Assembly: GCA_037179335.1 (NCBI GenBank) | Contig: JAKZHN010000001.1 | Location: 2,046,001-2,110,000 of the forward strand | Length of the DNA stretch: 64,000 bases | Direction: 5' to 3' | Origin: Cyclaneusma minus | Taxonomy: Eukaryota; Ascomycota; Leotiomycetes; Marthamycetales; Marthamycetaceae | Shown here: positions 35,481 to 49,866 of the stretch, piece by piece | Position numbering within the stretch: position 1 is the stretch's first letter | Layout: each line of letters starts with the position of its first letter | The notes under the pieces: generated by a model | Told to the model about the DNA's origin: nothing | What the model saw: the letters and a program-made list of their open reading frames with translations, nothing else | Database searches by the model: none | Made by a program: the position numbers and the translations under genes

Positions 35481-36349
35481 AAAACTATTAAAAAAACCTA
35501 AAAGGAATTTAAAAAGCTGTATATTAAGCGAATAATAATTAATCCTTTTTTTATAAAAAAACATCTTTGATATTTTTATTATTTTTAAATTATTTTTAAA
35601 TTTTTGAATTTTGGTTTATAGAAAAACAAAATGGCTAAAAGGGCTTTTATATTATAATTTAAAAAGATAATTCTAATTGTATTTTAAAAATGCCTAATAG
35701 TCCTAAAAAAATTAGATTTATAATTTTAAAGCCCTATTATAATGAAAATAACTATAATAATATTTTTCAAAATAATAATACCAATATAGCAATGCTATTA
35801 TTCGCAATCAAAATAATTACAATATTTATTATAGTAATTTCGCTATTTATAATAATAATTAAGGCTTCGATTATTTTGCCAGCAATTTATTTACCAAAGC
35901 GCTGTAATCAATTTTTTAAAAATGCTATTATTTAATTTAGAACCGCTATAATATAAAAAACTATTTTAGCCAAGCGCAATCCTGGCTATTTTTGCAAAAA
36001 TTCTATATTCTATATTATTAAAGCCGGAAATCCTAATAATTTTGTTTGTAAAATATAAAATACTAATGTAAAAAAGTTTATATAAAAATTTATAGCCTAT
36101 AAGAATTTAATAAAATACCTATCAAATATAGCTAAGTTGCTGAAAATAATTATAGCATTTAAGGAATTTCTAATTTAAAATAAAATTAAAAATATATTAT
36201 TTAAAGCTAAAATTTAATTAATTGCCAAAAGAAAAGCTGATTTGGACCTGTTTTTAAAGCTTTATTAAAATGGTAAAATTAATATTTTTGGCAAGCTATT
36301 CAAAGCTTTTAATAAGCTGAATTTTTTATTATTATTAATAATAATGTTT

Positions 36350-36910
36350 TCGAAATTCGCTTGTACAATTTAAAAATTTATAACAGCTTGTGTATTTTTA
36401 ATAGCCGAATAGTAAAAGAAATTAAGGGTAAAAAAGTGGATAAATTTTATAAAAAGTTAAAATTGGTATTTCAAAATTATAGCAATTATAATAAAACTTT
36501 TATTATTATCCAATTTTTTATAATTTAATAAGCTAGCTATTAATTAATCATTATTTTTGCACCATTGCTCCAAAATTAAAAAATCAATATATTCAACCGC
36601 AATATTAATTAAGCCTATATTTAAGTTATTTTCTTTTAAAATTGAATAATTTATTTCAGTTTGCTTATAAAGCTAAAAATTAAGTATTCTTTAAAAATGA
36701 TTTTATAAATTCTAAAGCCGCTATATAATATCATAAAAGCTGGATTATATTGATTTATAATTTACTATATTTATTATATTAATAATTTAAATATAAAAAC
36801 TTTTATTCATAATTTCTGCTTATTTATTATTAATTTCTCGGATTAGTTTGCTATTGTTGGTATATAAATAAATGATATTTTAATTTTATTGGATAAAAAA
36901 TAATCTGAAT
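36350..36910 (+). pseudogene. Relic of copia-type reverse transcriptase (element C)
   Basis: SLCIFNSRIVKEIKGKKVDK, YKKLKLVFQNYSNYNKTF, then NRNIN.AYI, ILKPLYNIIKAG, NFCLFIINFSD and the catalytic box INDILILLD (IND at 36868-36876, from a D-D pair). Few indels, many stops. Confidence 0.85.
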
Positions 36911-37559
36911 TAAAGAAAATAAAGCTTTAAAAGGCTAAATTTAAGGCTAAGCCTAAATTCTTTTTAATAGCTGCTTTTTCTTTTAATTTTTAACAACTGT
37001 ATACTTATATTTAAAGAAAATAATATAGTAATTTATTAAAAAAAACTAAACTGCAAAGCTGAAACTAATTAATATTGATTTTCTAATTTTTAAAACGATT
37101 TATATTGCCTAATATATCCAAAATAGCTATATAGCTATTATTTGCCAATTTTAATAATTTTGCCCATTGTTAAAAGCTGTCTAATATTAAAAGGCTATAA
37201 AAAACTATAGCAAAGCGTTAAATAAAAGCTTGCAACAATAATAAAAAAATTCGATAAAAATTAGATTAATATTTTGCTAAATTTAGCTATAGCCCGAAAA
37301 TATATTTTTATAAATGGCTCTTTTGCTAATAATAATAATTTAAGCTTTTAATTTGGCTATATTATTATTTTGGGTAATAAGGATTAAGCTTTAAAAGCTT
37401 CGAACACGTTTATTTTTAAAAATAATATTATTTATTGGTTTTTTATTAAGAGTACGAAAATTATCCAAAGCGTATTAGCTAGCGAGATTTTGGCTATAAT
37501 TTAAAGGACCAATATAAATATAGCGCTTTTGTTTATATTCTGCTTAATTATTAATAAGC

Positions 37560-37850
37560 TTAAGCTTTTTTTAATTATAATAATGATTTATATAAATTTG
37601 GCTTTATTGTATAAATGCTTTATTAAACTAGGTATTATAATTAAAAAGCGCTTTATAATTAATGCTTTTTATTTTTATTAAATCTATAAAAAACGGGAGC
37701 TTTATAAAACTAAATGGATTAACGAAAAGGATAATTTAGCTAATACTATAATAAAAATAGCTTATAACGAAATTTCAAATTAATTTATTAATATTAATAT
37801 TTTGAATATTAAATTTAAAGGCTAAATAAAGTATATAAAAAAAACAGGGG
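37560..37850 (+). pseudogene. Relic of RNase H/polyprotein end (element C)
   Basis: KCFIKLGIIIKKRFIINAF, then KKRELYKTKWINEKDNLANT and FININILNIKFKG. This matches the C-terminal NPADAM-TK region also seen in elements B and E. Confidence 0.78.
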
Positions 37851-38246
37851 TAGAAGGTATTTTTAGAAAAGAGGTTTTATTTGCAAATTACGCTATATTG
37901 GTATTTTATAGGTTTTTTTTATATATTATTTACGCTAGCTATTTATATATTATTTGCATTATTTATTTATTTTTAAAATTGTTTTTTTTTAAATAAAGTA
38001 GCTAAAAAGCTATTTTATTTATTAAATAAATAAATATTGCATAGCGTTTAAAAAGGCTTTAATATTTTTTTATTTTTAATTATTAATTTATGGCTATTTT
38101 ATTTTATAAATAATGGCTTAGCCACCGGTCCTAAAGCTTGATGCTTTTTTAGTGCAGTTTAATTTTATTTTTTTCGTTTTCTTTATTCCATTAATTGGTA
38201 ATATATATATAAACCCTTTTGCTATTATAAAATAAAAAATAGCCAA

Positions 38247-38428
38247 TATTGCAATTTTTTTACAAATGGTAGTTTAAAAGTAAGGGTGTTTTAGGCATTG
38301 GTTTTAGCGCATGAGTATGGTTTTATTTCTATATTTATTGCCGGATTTTTATTTTATACAATTAATTATATTATTACTATTATTACCATTATTGCGTACG
38401 CAATTGTGAATTCCCAATAACCCTGACA
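38247..38428 (+). repeat. 3' LTR of element C
   Basis: 182 bp. Ends intact in CTGACA, the canonical CA terminus, where the left copy has AATA. Confidence 0.9.
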
Positions 38429-38979
38429 GCATTAAAATTTATAAACTTAATTTTTTTTTTTGCTTTTTTAGGCAAAAATATATAAAGCCACTTTTATTTA
38501 AGCTTAAAATAGAGCCATTAAAAAATCAAAAAAATCACAATTAGTTCTTTTTTAAACTTGGCATTGAAATTAGCTTTATAAAATTTAAATTCCTTAAATT
38601 TAGCTTATAAAGCTTTATATAGCTAAAAGGTATTATTAATCTGCATTTTAATAATTGAAAAAAATTCTTTAATTTTGCTAAAAAGCAGGTATAAATTATA
38701 AATAATTATTTTCAAAAATAATTAAATAAAATAGTGCTTAATATAAATCACCCACCAATATAAGCCAGCTTTTACAAATTTACAAAATAATTTAAAAATT
38801 AAAGTTAAAATGCCTAAAAAATACTTATCTTTAACGTTTTTAAATACACTGCAATAAATTCTTGACTACAGCTTATTTTTAAATTAAAAGTATACTTAAT
38901 AATATTCCTGGCCTAGAATCTAATGATCACTTTATATTTTCCTTTTTTATTTAGTCCAAAACATAACGCAATACAAATA

Positions 38980-39275
38980 ATTAATTTTTGACTACAATAT
39001 TAAATAATTGGGGCTTAAAGAAATCAGTATTTTTATAGCCATAAATAACGATTTTTAATTTTTTATATACAATTATAATAGCCTTGCCCTTAATTTCTTT
39101 CACTAGCCTAATTTTAAATATTCTAATATTTTTAATATAAATTTTAAAATTACGAAGCATAAATTTAAAAATACCAATAGCAATAAAAATATTAATTTTA
39201 ATAGCATCAAATATTTTAAAGGCTTTGCCAAATATGGTCTGCCAAAAATAAATTTGCAGCTGTTTTAGCAATTAA
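38980..39275 (-). pseudogene. Relic of copia-type reverse transcriptase N-terminal part (element B)
   Basis: Minus-strand reading gives FKFMLRNFKIYIKNIRIFKI, then RLVKEIKGKA and YKKLKIVIYGY. This corresponds to the first block of the fungal copia RT (IF-SR-V-EIK, then SRLV-Q-YND). Element C interrupts B about 550 bp further on. Confidence 0.72.
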
Positions 39276-40399
39276 ATAAATAACAAATTTATTTTCTTAA
39301 TTATTCTTATAATAAAAATATATTTTCATAATATTAAAATATATTTTAAATAAATTTAAAAAAGTGCTAATTTTCTTAAATGTTTTTAAATACAACTGGC
39401 CTTTTTAAAATCGTATAAATCCGAGCTGGATTGTTCGGCTCGGGCATTAAATCTGCTTTTTTTAATTTTACAAATCCCTTTTTAATTGGATGTTCCGGGG
39501 CTTTTTGAAATTTAAACATTAATTTATTTAGCTTTTTAATTAAATTCGTAAATAATTTTCTAAATAACTTTTTAAAAATTAGCTTTGAGATAATACCATT
39601 TATAAACTTGAAAAGCATTATAAAAATACTAATTTTAAAATATTATTTTTTGAAATAGAATATAGTTTAATTAAAATAAATTTAAAATTCCTTAGCTTAA
39701 TTGGCATTTAAAAAATACAAATCTGATTATTAATTTTTAGCAGGCTAAAAAAGCCTTGCTATTTAATGTTTTCTTTCCAAATTTGGATTTAAAAGCCAAA
39801 AGAAAAATCCATAATAGCAAAAATATTTGGGCCGTTTTTAATATTTAAAGCATTAAAAGTAATGCATTTAGCCCAAAGCTTTTTTAGCTTTTTGCTATAT
39901 TGTTAAAGGATCTAAAGTTTTTAATATATTTCCAAAACTAGTGGGAAATGTTTTGCAAGCTTGAAATATATATTAAATACTAAACGAATAAATATCGAAT
40001 TATTTGGTTTAGCGATATTATTTATAGCCCTAATTGCTATTTAAAAAATAAAATCTGAAAATTTATTAAGCATTTTTTTAATAAAAATATAGTATTGTTC
40101 CATTTTGCCAATATTATAATAGGCCTTTATAAAAACTTTATTACACCAAATGCTATATAATTCAATATTTTGGCAAAAGAATTCATTGGCTATTTTAATT
40201 TTAATATTATATTTAATAATATTAAATGGCTTTTAATAAATGTAAAATTAATAATTTTAAATGGTTTTTTAAATATTTTTTGCAAAAATACTAATAGCTA
40301 AATTAATGGCTTTAAAACATTCGTATATTATGTTTTTCTTTATATTATTCATAATATAAAGGGCCTTTTTGCCACCAATAAAAACAATATTTATTATAA

Positions 40400-40895
40400 T
40401 AAAATAATTAAAAATGATTTTTAATTTTAATTTTAAACTTAAATTTGCCTAAACATTTGCCTAAAAATTGGCATTTTTTGCAAAATTTAATTAATTCTTC
40501 TAAACTCTTAATATTAAAATAATGTCCGGCATTTTTAAAAACCTTGCAAAGCTTTTTAATACTCGGATATTTTAAATTTTTGTAAATCCGTTCCATTTCT
40601 AGTTTTATAAAATAATTCCATTTACCTTTAATAATTGGCTTTAATTTAATAAAAAACCATAAATATTTAAACTTTCTTATAATTGGCTATTTAAAATATT
40701 TCCAATATTATTAAATATAATTTGCAATTTACCCAAATTTTGCAAATATATTAAAACTAATATATTATTATTATAAGTATAAAGTTTTACAGCTCCAAAA
40801 AAAATTGCCACTGCAAAAATAATAAATTCTCCTTTTTCAAAAATAATTTTGGTTTTTTTAGCCTTAAATTTATCCAGCACCAATTTAGGCATTTA
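40400..40895 (-). pseudogene. Relic of copia-type integrase zinc-binding region (element B)
   Basis: Minus-strand 40600-40430 reads PSIKKLCKVFKNAGHYFNIK, then LEELIKFCKKCQFLGKC and KFKFKIK. It follows the HP-x-K-L...C-x2-C spacing of the integrase zinc finger in this copia lineage. The open stretch 40892-40677 just upstream could be protease; that part is uncertain. Confidence 0.65.
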
Positions 40896-43503
40896 CTAAA
40901 ATAAAATTTGAAATTAAAAATAGCCGATAATAAAAACACCAAAAGCTCCAATATCTAGTATAAATTTATAAAATTTCTTATTATTATAGCGGAATTTAAA
41001 AATCTAAATATAAAAACCAATATTTGCTTGCTGGTATAAGTTTGGCATTTCTTTAACGGAAAGCTATTTCTGGTTTTATTTAATATAAATATAAAATACT
41101 ATATTATCTGCTAGTTTATTTATAATATACTAGACATTAATCTCTCCAAAATACTAAATATAAAAAATAGATTTTTAATTTTCCTTATTATATTCCTCCT
41201 TATCATTTAATTTTGAATTATTAAAGCTTATAAAAAACATTAATTTAACCATTTTAGTTTTATTATTCTTAAAATCCTAATTGCTATTTAGTTTTATAAT
41301 AAAATTCCTAAAATTTAACTTAAAATAAAATTTACCAGCCTTTTTAACTATACCTTTTTATTTCTTTTAATATTTAGCTATTTTTTTAAAGACATACCTT
41401 TATAATTTGCAGCCTAATTTAACACAAATCCAGCATTTATTTTTTTAATAAAAACTCCGTTCTTTTAAATTAAAAATATTCCTAAAATTTAAATAATTTC
41501 CAAAATTTAAACCTAAATAATTCCTGAAATTTCCAATAAATTTCTTATTACTAAATTTACTGGCATAGCCATTACTCCTATTATATTTTTCATTAATTCA
41601 AAATTGCTTTTAAATAACAGCTATTTTAGCTTTTATAATTATATAAAAATCTAATTGGACTTTTTTAAATACAATTAAATTTTCAATAAAAATGCTTTTA
41701 AATTTTAAAACTCTAAAAACAGCATTTAAAAGGCGGTTTCGCATATTTAATTATTTATAATAAATGCTCACCATACCTTATTAAATTTTAAATATATTTT
41801 TAAAAGGAATTTTGAAATATTTATTCCTTAATTTATTTAAATTATTTTTAACCATTTTTTTATAAAGAATTAACTGCCAAAAACTAAAATACTTTTATTT
41901 CTTGCTTACAATTTTAAAACGGTTTTTAACCAGCTTTATTTGCTATTTTATAAATAGGCGCTAAAGTATAATATCTTGATAAAAGAGAATTAGGGCTTAG
42001 TTAACCAATATAATATAAAATACAAATAGCATAAAGTTTTTATTAATACCTAATTTTTTACAATAATTTAAAAAATATTAAATTTTAAGCTAAAAGTATT
42101 CTATATTTTACTATTATATTTAATATTTTTATTATAGCTATATGCTTTTATTAGGTGTTTAACTTTTTTAAATATATTATTGCTAATAAAAATATTATAA
42201 TTGTTTAGGCTAGCTAAAAAATTATTAAATATTAATAATACTTGCCTAGCAGCTTTTTAAAAAATAATTTTTAAAAATAGCTTGGCGGCTTGCTAGCAAA
42301 AACTAGTAAAGCTTAAAATGCTTATTGCATTTATACCAATTACCAGTATTTTTAAACGGGATTTTATAGCCGAAATAAAAAGCTAAAATTAAATATATAT
42401 TAAATTATAATATTTTAATTAATAGCCAGCATTAAATTACTGCTATTAAAAAGCATATGCTATTAATTAAAAAGCTAAAAGCTAAAAAAGCGAAAATAAT
42501 AGCTAAATTAAAAATAGGATTTTATTTAAAGGCTTTCAGTATTTTAAATTAAAATAAAAAAGTTTATTATATTATTTCCCCATTTTTTTTAAATCGAAAT
42601 ATAGGGCTTTTTTCTAAAAAAAATATATATAAAAACTCTTAAAAATATTCATGCTTTTTGCAATCCAAATTTGATTTCCACGCAAATATTGAAAAGCCAT
42701 TTTTCATATTATTAATATAACCAATTTAAATATAGGGCTTATTTATTTAAAAAACAAATTTTTATATATCCATTATAGCTTTTTGTCTTTTAAAAGCTAT
42801 TGCTGGCACTATTTTGTATTATAAAGCAAAACTTCGAATATATTAGCTATTATATAGCTTTTGGGCTTGCTTATATCCAGCTTTATTATTTTAACAAAAT
42901 ATTTAAAATCGGATTTTAATATTTTATAAAAGCCCATTAGCCGGTTAAATTAAAGGCTACATAAATATTCTAAAAAAACTGTTTTTAATTGTATATAAAT
43001 AAAAAGTCCAAAATAATCGTAAAACGCAAGCGGGGCTTTAATTGCGCAATTGCGCAATTTGAAATTTAAAATTGCAAAAAGCAAATCTAGAACCTTAAAA
43101 CTATAAAATAATGGCGGATTTTGCAAAAACAGAAATTTGGATTAATAGAAAAAATATTAAAGTAAAGAAAAAGCGTTATAAAAAGGCGTTGAAAAAAAAG
43201 CGGGTATTTATTATTTGCATAATTAACGCAAAAGGTTAATATAAACCACTTAATTCCAGCTTTAAACCAAAATAGCTTAAATTAGAACACCAAAGCTTTA
43301 AAATTATTAAATCCCTTTCTAATATTTAGATTTTCAATTAGTAAAAACAATATAAATTGCGCTAACTACCGCTAAATTGGCAATAAAGCCTTTAAAGGTT
43401 TTTAATACAAAGCTTAATAATACAGCAAATTGCGCAAGCTAAACTTTTTTTTAAAATTGGAATTTGCCAATTTACTATTTTTGTAGGAGGAATAATTAAT
43501 TAA

Positions 43504-43693
43504 TATCGAATTTACAAGATTTCGGATTTTACGCGTATAGCAAGGTATTTACAATATTATATTTATTTAAGGAAAAAGGAGTTTAATAAAAGGCGCGCCA
43601 GACCTTAAGGGTTTGGGACCCGTCCGACTAGCTAGCGCTAAGCGCTCGGCACGTGCCACGCACGTGCTTATAGCCGTCCCAGCTGTCCTAATA
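43504..43693 (-). repeat. 5' LTR of element B (right copy)
   Basis: 190 bp. It is strikingly GC-rich for this block over 43590-43685 (GGCGCGCCAGACCTTAAGGG, CTAGCTAGCGCTAAGCGCT, paired GCACGTGC), so this copy largely escaped RIP. It matches the solo LTR at 11850-12042. Confidence 0.85.
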
Positions 43694-43713
43694 TATATCA
43701 ATCACGCTATAAT

Positions 43714-43793
43714 AAATAAATTATTAAAATAAATTATTAAAATAAATTATTAAAATAAATTATTAAAATAAATTATTAAAATAAATTATTTGA
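43714..43793 (+). repeat. 13-bp tandem repeat (AAATAAATTATTA)n
   Basis: Six near-perfect copies, beginning 20 bp after the right LTR of element B. Confidence 0.88.
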
Positions 43794-46700
43794 ATGCATT
43801 ATTATCCTTTGCAAAATCCCAAGCTTAAATATATATATAATAACCGGATTTATTATTTCGCTTTAATAATATTATTTAGCTTTATTTAGATTATCGTTAT
43901 AAATTAAAACTAGACCAAAACTAAAACCAATATAAATAAATATATAATAAAATTTATATATATAATATAAAATATTAATTAAAGGTCCGCAAATCTTTGG
44001 ATATATAATCCTTATATTGCTTAATAAATTAATTAATATAAAGCCATTAAAACGGGAATGAAAAGTAAAAATAAACTTATTTATATAAATGCAACATATT
44101 GATTAATATATATTTTATATTTATAAATATAATTTAATAATGCCTAGCAAGCGAAAAATAAATATAATAATATTAAAAAAATTGATTTGTTTTTGCAAAA
44201 AACGCTATTATATATAATCTCGTTTATAGCTAAGCCAAATTCGCATATATATAATACACGGTTTATATTTTTTATTTAATATTTCCAGCTTTATTAATAA
44301 AGCTATAAATTATCAATTTTAATTAATAACTTAATATAATTTGCAAATTTTTATTATTTTGATATTAGCCCTTTAAGCAATTTTGATTATAGACAAATAA
44401 CTTTTAATATAATAGTTTATTATAAAATACAATACTCCAAATTTAAATAGCTCTCCGCTATATAAGGCCTTTTAAAAAGACTATTATAGCTATAAAAAAA
44501 CCAAAAACTACTTTTAAAAAATCAAGAACTTCAAACCTGTCCTATACTTCTTATATATATTATAATACCAATCATAGCCCCAATTATAACTTTTATTATA
44601 GCCCCTATTATATTTATCCTATGTTTACCAAATAACCTAAAATAACTATTATAATAATAATAATAATAACCCAAATTTCAATTATGCCTTTATTTCAAAA
44701 ATACCCTCCCAATTTGATACGCAACCAATACCAACCAATTATTCTAGCTATTTTAAATTCGCAATTAATCCAATATATATTTGAAATAAATATTATAAAA
44801 GCTTGCGCTAAATTAATTGAAATACGCAATTATTTGCTAATATTTATTAAATAACCTATAATATTCTATTCTATATAAATTAATTTAAACTTTTCCGTAT
44901 AAATAAATATTTACCTATATTAAACTTATTTAAATTTGTTGTACCAAATAAAAACATTGTTAAAAAATAGGTGCAATAGGAGCCACCGTAAAATAGCTAT
45001 CACGTGTAGCTAAATCCGAAAAAAACTAGCGTCCGCATAATAAAAATGTTTTTATTTTGAAATGCCAGTTATTTTATCTTTTTAAGCATAATATAATATT
45101 TTTATACCCTTATTTTATACCCTGATATTTATTTATTTTTAATAAATTATAAGCCCGGGATTGTATAAGCTTTTAAATAAATAATTAATTTTGTTTTAAT
45201 TAATTTTCTAATATTATTTTAATAAAGATTTTGCATTTTGGCAAATCTCTTTTTTTCTAGTACCATAATTTATTATAAAACAATTAAAACCAGTATAAGG
45301 GTTCCTTTATATTTACACCTTTACCAATGCTATTATAATATTTTATAAAATTGATTAAAATTAATCGGTATTACTTTATTATATATAGGATATAAAAAGA
45401 ATATAAATAAATAAATATAAAAATAAATAATATAAACTTTTAAATTTCATTAGCTTATATTTGATTATATACGCTATAAAAATAATACCAAACAGCTTTA
45501 ATTTTATAGATATATATAATAATAAATATCGAAATTAATAAATTATTTATAAAAACCCAAGGATAATTTCCGCATTTAAAATTCCATTAATTATTTAAAT
45601 GCAATATAAATTAAGCTATAAAATTCTATAAATTACATTTTTTAATAATATAATCTTTTAATAATAAATGTTAAATTTAAATATGCAATTATATGCTATT
45701 GCAATTTGGAAAGCTTATTTTAATTTTTTTATTAATATAAGTTTCAATATTAATTCAATTTTTAAAAAACTTATATTTTTGGATTTCTCTATTTTTGGGC
45801 TATTAATATATATAACTGTTTAATAGCAAAATTATAATTTAGCTAGTCTTTTTTTTTGGCAATTTAAATAAATCCTGGAATTATTTTTAATAAAAAGTTA
45901 TTTAAATTTAAACCTAAATTTAATTATAATTTCAAATTTTTAAAAAACACCAAAATAGTTATATAGCTAAGAAGTCCTGGTTTTTAAAACGCTATTTTTT
46001 TAAAAAATTAAATTATACATATTTATAAAAGCTATTATTAATATATTTGGGGCCATTTTAATAAGCCCGGATAAAGTATATTTAATAGCATTTTAATCCA
46101 GCATTAAATATTATAACTTGAATTTGTATAAGTATTATTATATTATTTAAAGGCTTATAATTTATTTAAGCAATTTATATATATATATATTATATATTTT
46201 TTAATTTGTAAATTAAATACAATTATAATAATAAATAAAATAATGCCTAAGCCTTTTTAGCTTTTTTAATTTTTTACCTAAGTTTTTATTCCCGCGCCCC
46301 AATCGTTATTAAAATTAAATATATATAGCCGGGCCTATAAAAAATTTAAAAAATTTCCAAATATAGAAAAGAATTTCAAAACTATTTAAATAAAAAAAAA
46401 ACGTTTTTTAAATAAATTTGCGCCAAAATTTAAAAGCGTACAGCTTATATTTAAAATACGTGTTTTAAATTATGCAATTTAATAATCATTTAAAAACTAA
46501 AATTATAATATATCAATTATATTATATTCAAATCCTTATTAATATACAAATTCTTTTGAATAAATACTTTTTAATATAATATTTAATCCAAAACAATACC
46601 GCAATTATTAATTTTGCAAGCTTATGCAAAACAATATATAATAGCGCATATAATTTAATGCATTGTATTCTATACTATGATATACCAATATATTAAAGAC

Positions 46701-47844
46701 CAAAGCTAAAAACACCCAAAATCACCCCAATTAATTTGGGCTTAATATCCAGCTATTTAAATTTTTCCAATTTTATAAAGCGGAAATCCGAAAATTAATA
46801 AAAACCTCCGCATTTTCTTTTTCTTTTTTACTATTTTAATTTTAATTATTATGCAGTTTTAGTAATATATTTATTTCATAATATATATATATATCCTGTA
46901 TAAATATAAAACTCTGAAATTAATTTAGCAATAATAATATATAATATAATATTAATTGAAGCTATTAGCCTTATTAATTAAATGTATTTTATTTTTAGCA
47001 ATATAGCATTATTAAATTTAAAGGCTATAAAATTATAAAACCATTTAATTATATAAATCGCTTGCAAAATAGCGAAGCTTGGTAAAATAAACCCTAATTT
47101 TAATCTTATTAGCAATATAGCCGCCAAGCTTTTAAATTATAGCTTTATTTTTAAAAAAGGCTTAATAGCCAATTAGATTGCCTTTATTATTTTAAAGCAA
47201 ATAATAAAAAAAGTCGATAAACTCCAAAGCTTTAATAATATTTTTAATAATAATAATAAATTTGCTGTTTTAAATATAAGCAATAAATTTGCAAATAAAA
47301 TTAAATTTAAGCGGTGCAAATAAATCCTTTAGCGCAGTAATTATATTTTTAAGCAACGGTTTAAATAGCAATATGCATATAATTATTGCATTATAAAAAT
47401 AAGAATTGTAATCCTTTATTATAGCTATAATATATATATTTTTTTAAAAGAAATCATTTTAAATTGCCAAAATTTAATTTAAACAATCCTATTATTAAGC
47501 TTATTTAAAATATAATTTATAAAGATAAGCGTACTTAAAAATATATTATAATTTAGAAAATAAAAATATATATTTTAAAATAATATGAATTTACTATGAA
47601 TTAATATATATATTATAAAAGCGAATTTAAGTAATTTTTATAAATACTAATAAGGCAAGAAATAATTAAATTAAAATCTCGGATAATTTTATCGTATTAA
47701 AAAAAGCTAATGCAATATATATTAAATTTATAAAGCAATATTTTTTAAAAAAAATTAAAGCATTATTAATATATACTTTATAGCTTCATATATAGCTAGT
47801 TGTTTATTAAGCGGTTTTTTTAATATACCTTAGAATTTTTTTGC

Positions 47845-47875
<31 letters not shown>

Positions 47876-49778
47876 TATATTTACTATTTATTTATATTAA
47901 TAAAAGTTAAAATATATAGGCTAATTTAGCTATATATTATAAATTTAATATAGCTTAAAGAATACAATGGCAATTAATTAAATAATGCAATATATTTATT
48001 TCTATATATATTTGCTTAAATAATTTAAGCGCGCTTTTAAAATAAAAATATATAAAAATATAAAAAGTAGCAGTTTTATTATTTACCAAATAAAAGCATG
48101 CGGCCAATATTAGAAAAATATTGGTATATCCTTTTCCAATCCCGAAGTTTTTAATAATTAAAAAACAAATGTAATTTTTAAAGTATTGCATATTTTAATA
48201 TAATATATATTAAAAATAGAAATTAAAGGCTAAATTTATTATTAAATAAATTTTATATAATTAATGCTAATAGAAAAAATTGCATAATAGCGCTTATTTT
48301 TAACCAAATATTATATTTTTTATTGTAATCGTTATTATAATTAAAATCAAAAAAAAGTATAAAAACCGTATAAATTACATTATAAATTATAAATAAAAGC
48401 TTAATATATATATAATATACACTTTTAATTTAAAATTAATTAATCTAACTTTATTTTTTAACATAAGCATTTTTAAATTAAAAATATACTTTATTATAAT
48501 TCTTTTTTAAATATAATTTAAATTTATTTTATAAATTATTATAGTAAACCTTTGTTTAATCAAATTACCAATATAATAAAATTTATCACTTATTGCAATA
48601 ATATAATATCGTAATTTTTATTTAATAAAATCCATTTAAATATTTTTAATATCTATCCTAATTCTTTTTAAAACCAATAAAAATACTGTTTTTATTTTTC
48701 GAAATATCCGCTATAAAAAAACCAAGCTATATGGTAAATTTTCTATTTTTTTAATTTCTTTTGGAATACTTTTATATTATTGCAAAATTCTAAAAACTTT
48801 ATTATTAATCAAACAATATCTTTTAAAAAATATATTGCAAAAATAGATAATTTTTATATTTATATCCTAATTATATATTTAAATAATATTTATTGCTTAG
48901 CTATATTTCTAATAATTTATACTATAATTTATAAATACCTTATAGCTAAAAATTCAATTACGGCTATTTATATTAACATAATTTTATTGCTAGCTTTATT
49001 ATTTAATATCCTAAATTATAATTGGGCATTGTTTTTTAAATATTTAATTTCAATTAGTATTTATTGATAAAATAAAACAATTAATCATATTAAATTTATT
49101 TTGTTTTTTTAATATATGAAGCCTTCAATTAATGCATTATATATTTTAATTTTATTAATTAATTTTATTTTGTTAATAATAAATGTATTTAATTTATTTT
49201 TAGATAAAGAAAAAATATATAGGTTTTGTTTTAAATTAATAATGCCTTTATATAGCAATATATATTTTATTTTAATAATTTAAATACTTTTAAAAAAGTA
49301 TTAGTTGCATAATAATCGTTTTTAATATTCTAATAGCGGGTATTAAAAATCTTATTATCATGTTTTGAAAAAGTTTTAAGGCTTATTTAAAAAAGCTTTT
49401 AGCAATTAAATAATTTTTTAAAAAATATATAGTTTAAAAAATATTGTTTTTTATTTAAACTATATAAAGAATTAATTAAGACGGTAAATATAATAATTAT
49501 TAAAAAACTTAATATTTCCTAATATAAGCTTTTTTATCCCGGATTTTCGAAAATATTAAAACCGCTTTATTGTTTTTTAAAGCAAACAAAATAGAGCTAA
49601 GATTTATTTAGATATGGCTTAAAAACATATATTATAATATAAATCTTTTATTAAATACCTGCTAAAAAACTTATTTAATAATAAATTAGCCAATATTAGC
49701 TTTAAAATAAAAGCGCATAAGGATAAAAGAAAACAAGGAAAGTATTAATTTTATTGAAATGCTTTTACAGCTTTTTAT

Positions 49779-49866
49779 AAATCACGGTATTCCCTTACTT
49801 GCTTTTGCTTATAGCGGATAAATTATAATTATAAAGCGTAAAGGCATTAAAAAACTACCGTGATTT
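49779..49866. repeat. 88-bp hairpin with AAATCACGGTA ends
   Basis: AAATCACGGTA (49779-49789) and its exact inverted copy TACCGTGATTT (49856-49866) enclose further inverted matches: TGCTTTTGCTTATA against TAAAGCGTAAAGGCA, and AAATTATAATT internally. The GC-bearing tips stand out from the surroundings. A tiny inverted-repeat element or a cruciform-forming site. Confidence 0.6.

Larger units (their letters stand above)
32283..38428 (+). mobile_element. Element C: RIPed Ty1/copia-type retrotransposon nested in B
   Basis: LTRs at 32283-32465 (183 bp) and 38247-38428 (182 bp). A perfect, non-trivial 5-bp target duplication GCATT flanks the insertion (32278-32282, 38429-38433). Total 6146 bp. Plus-strand relics in copia order: integrase catalytic region 34995-35470 (SNVYFIFYIINIAISF, NIWKTT, GLFNCIIYNIGLEFANIKF), RT 36350-36900 (IFNSRIVKEIKGKKVDKFYK, PLYNIIKAG, NFSD, box INDILIL), polyprotein end 37600-37840 (ELYKTKWINEKDNLANTIIK, FININILNIKF). 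It lies in the opposite orientation to its host, element B. Confidence 0.92.
31298..43693 (-). mobile_element. Element B: RIPed Ty1/copia-type retrotransposon (minus), split by element C
   Basis: LTRs at 31298-31488 (191 bp) and 43504-43693 (190 bp), with TATAT on both outer sides (31293-31297, 43694-43698; low complexity). Net length without C is about 6.2 kb. Minus-strand relics run from high to low coordinates in copia order: integrase zinc-binding part at 40600-40430 (PSIKKLCKVFKNAGH, then KSLEELIKFCKKC), RT start at 39200-39000 (NIRIFKIRLVKEIKGKA), then, beyond the inserted C, the polyprotein C-terminus at 31780-31590 (INGYNNLINAI, FINLN, KMQKW). The two coding halves on either side of C confirm the nesting. 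Confidence 0.82.
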
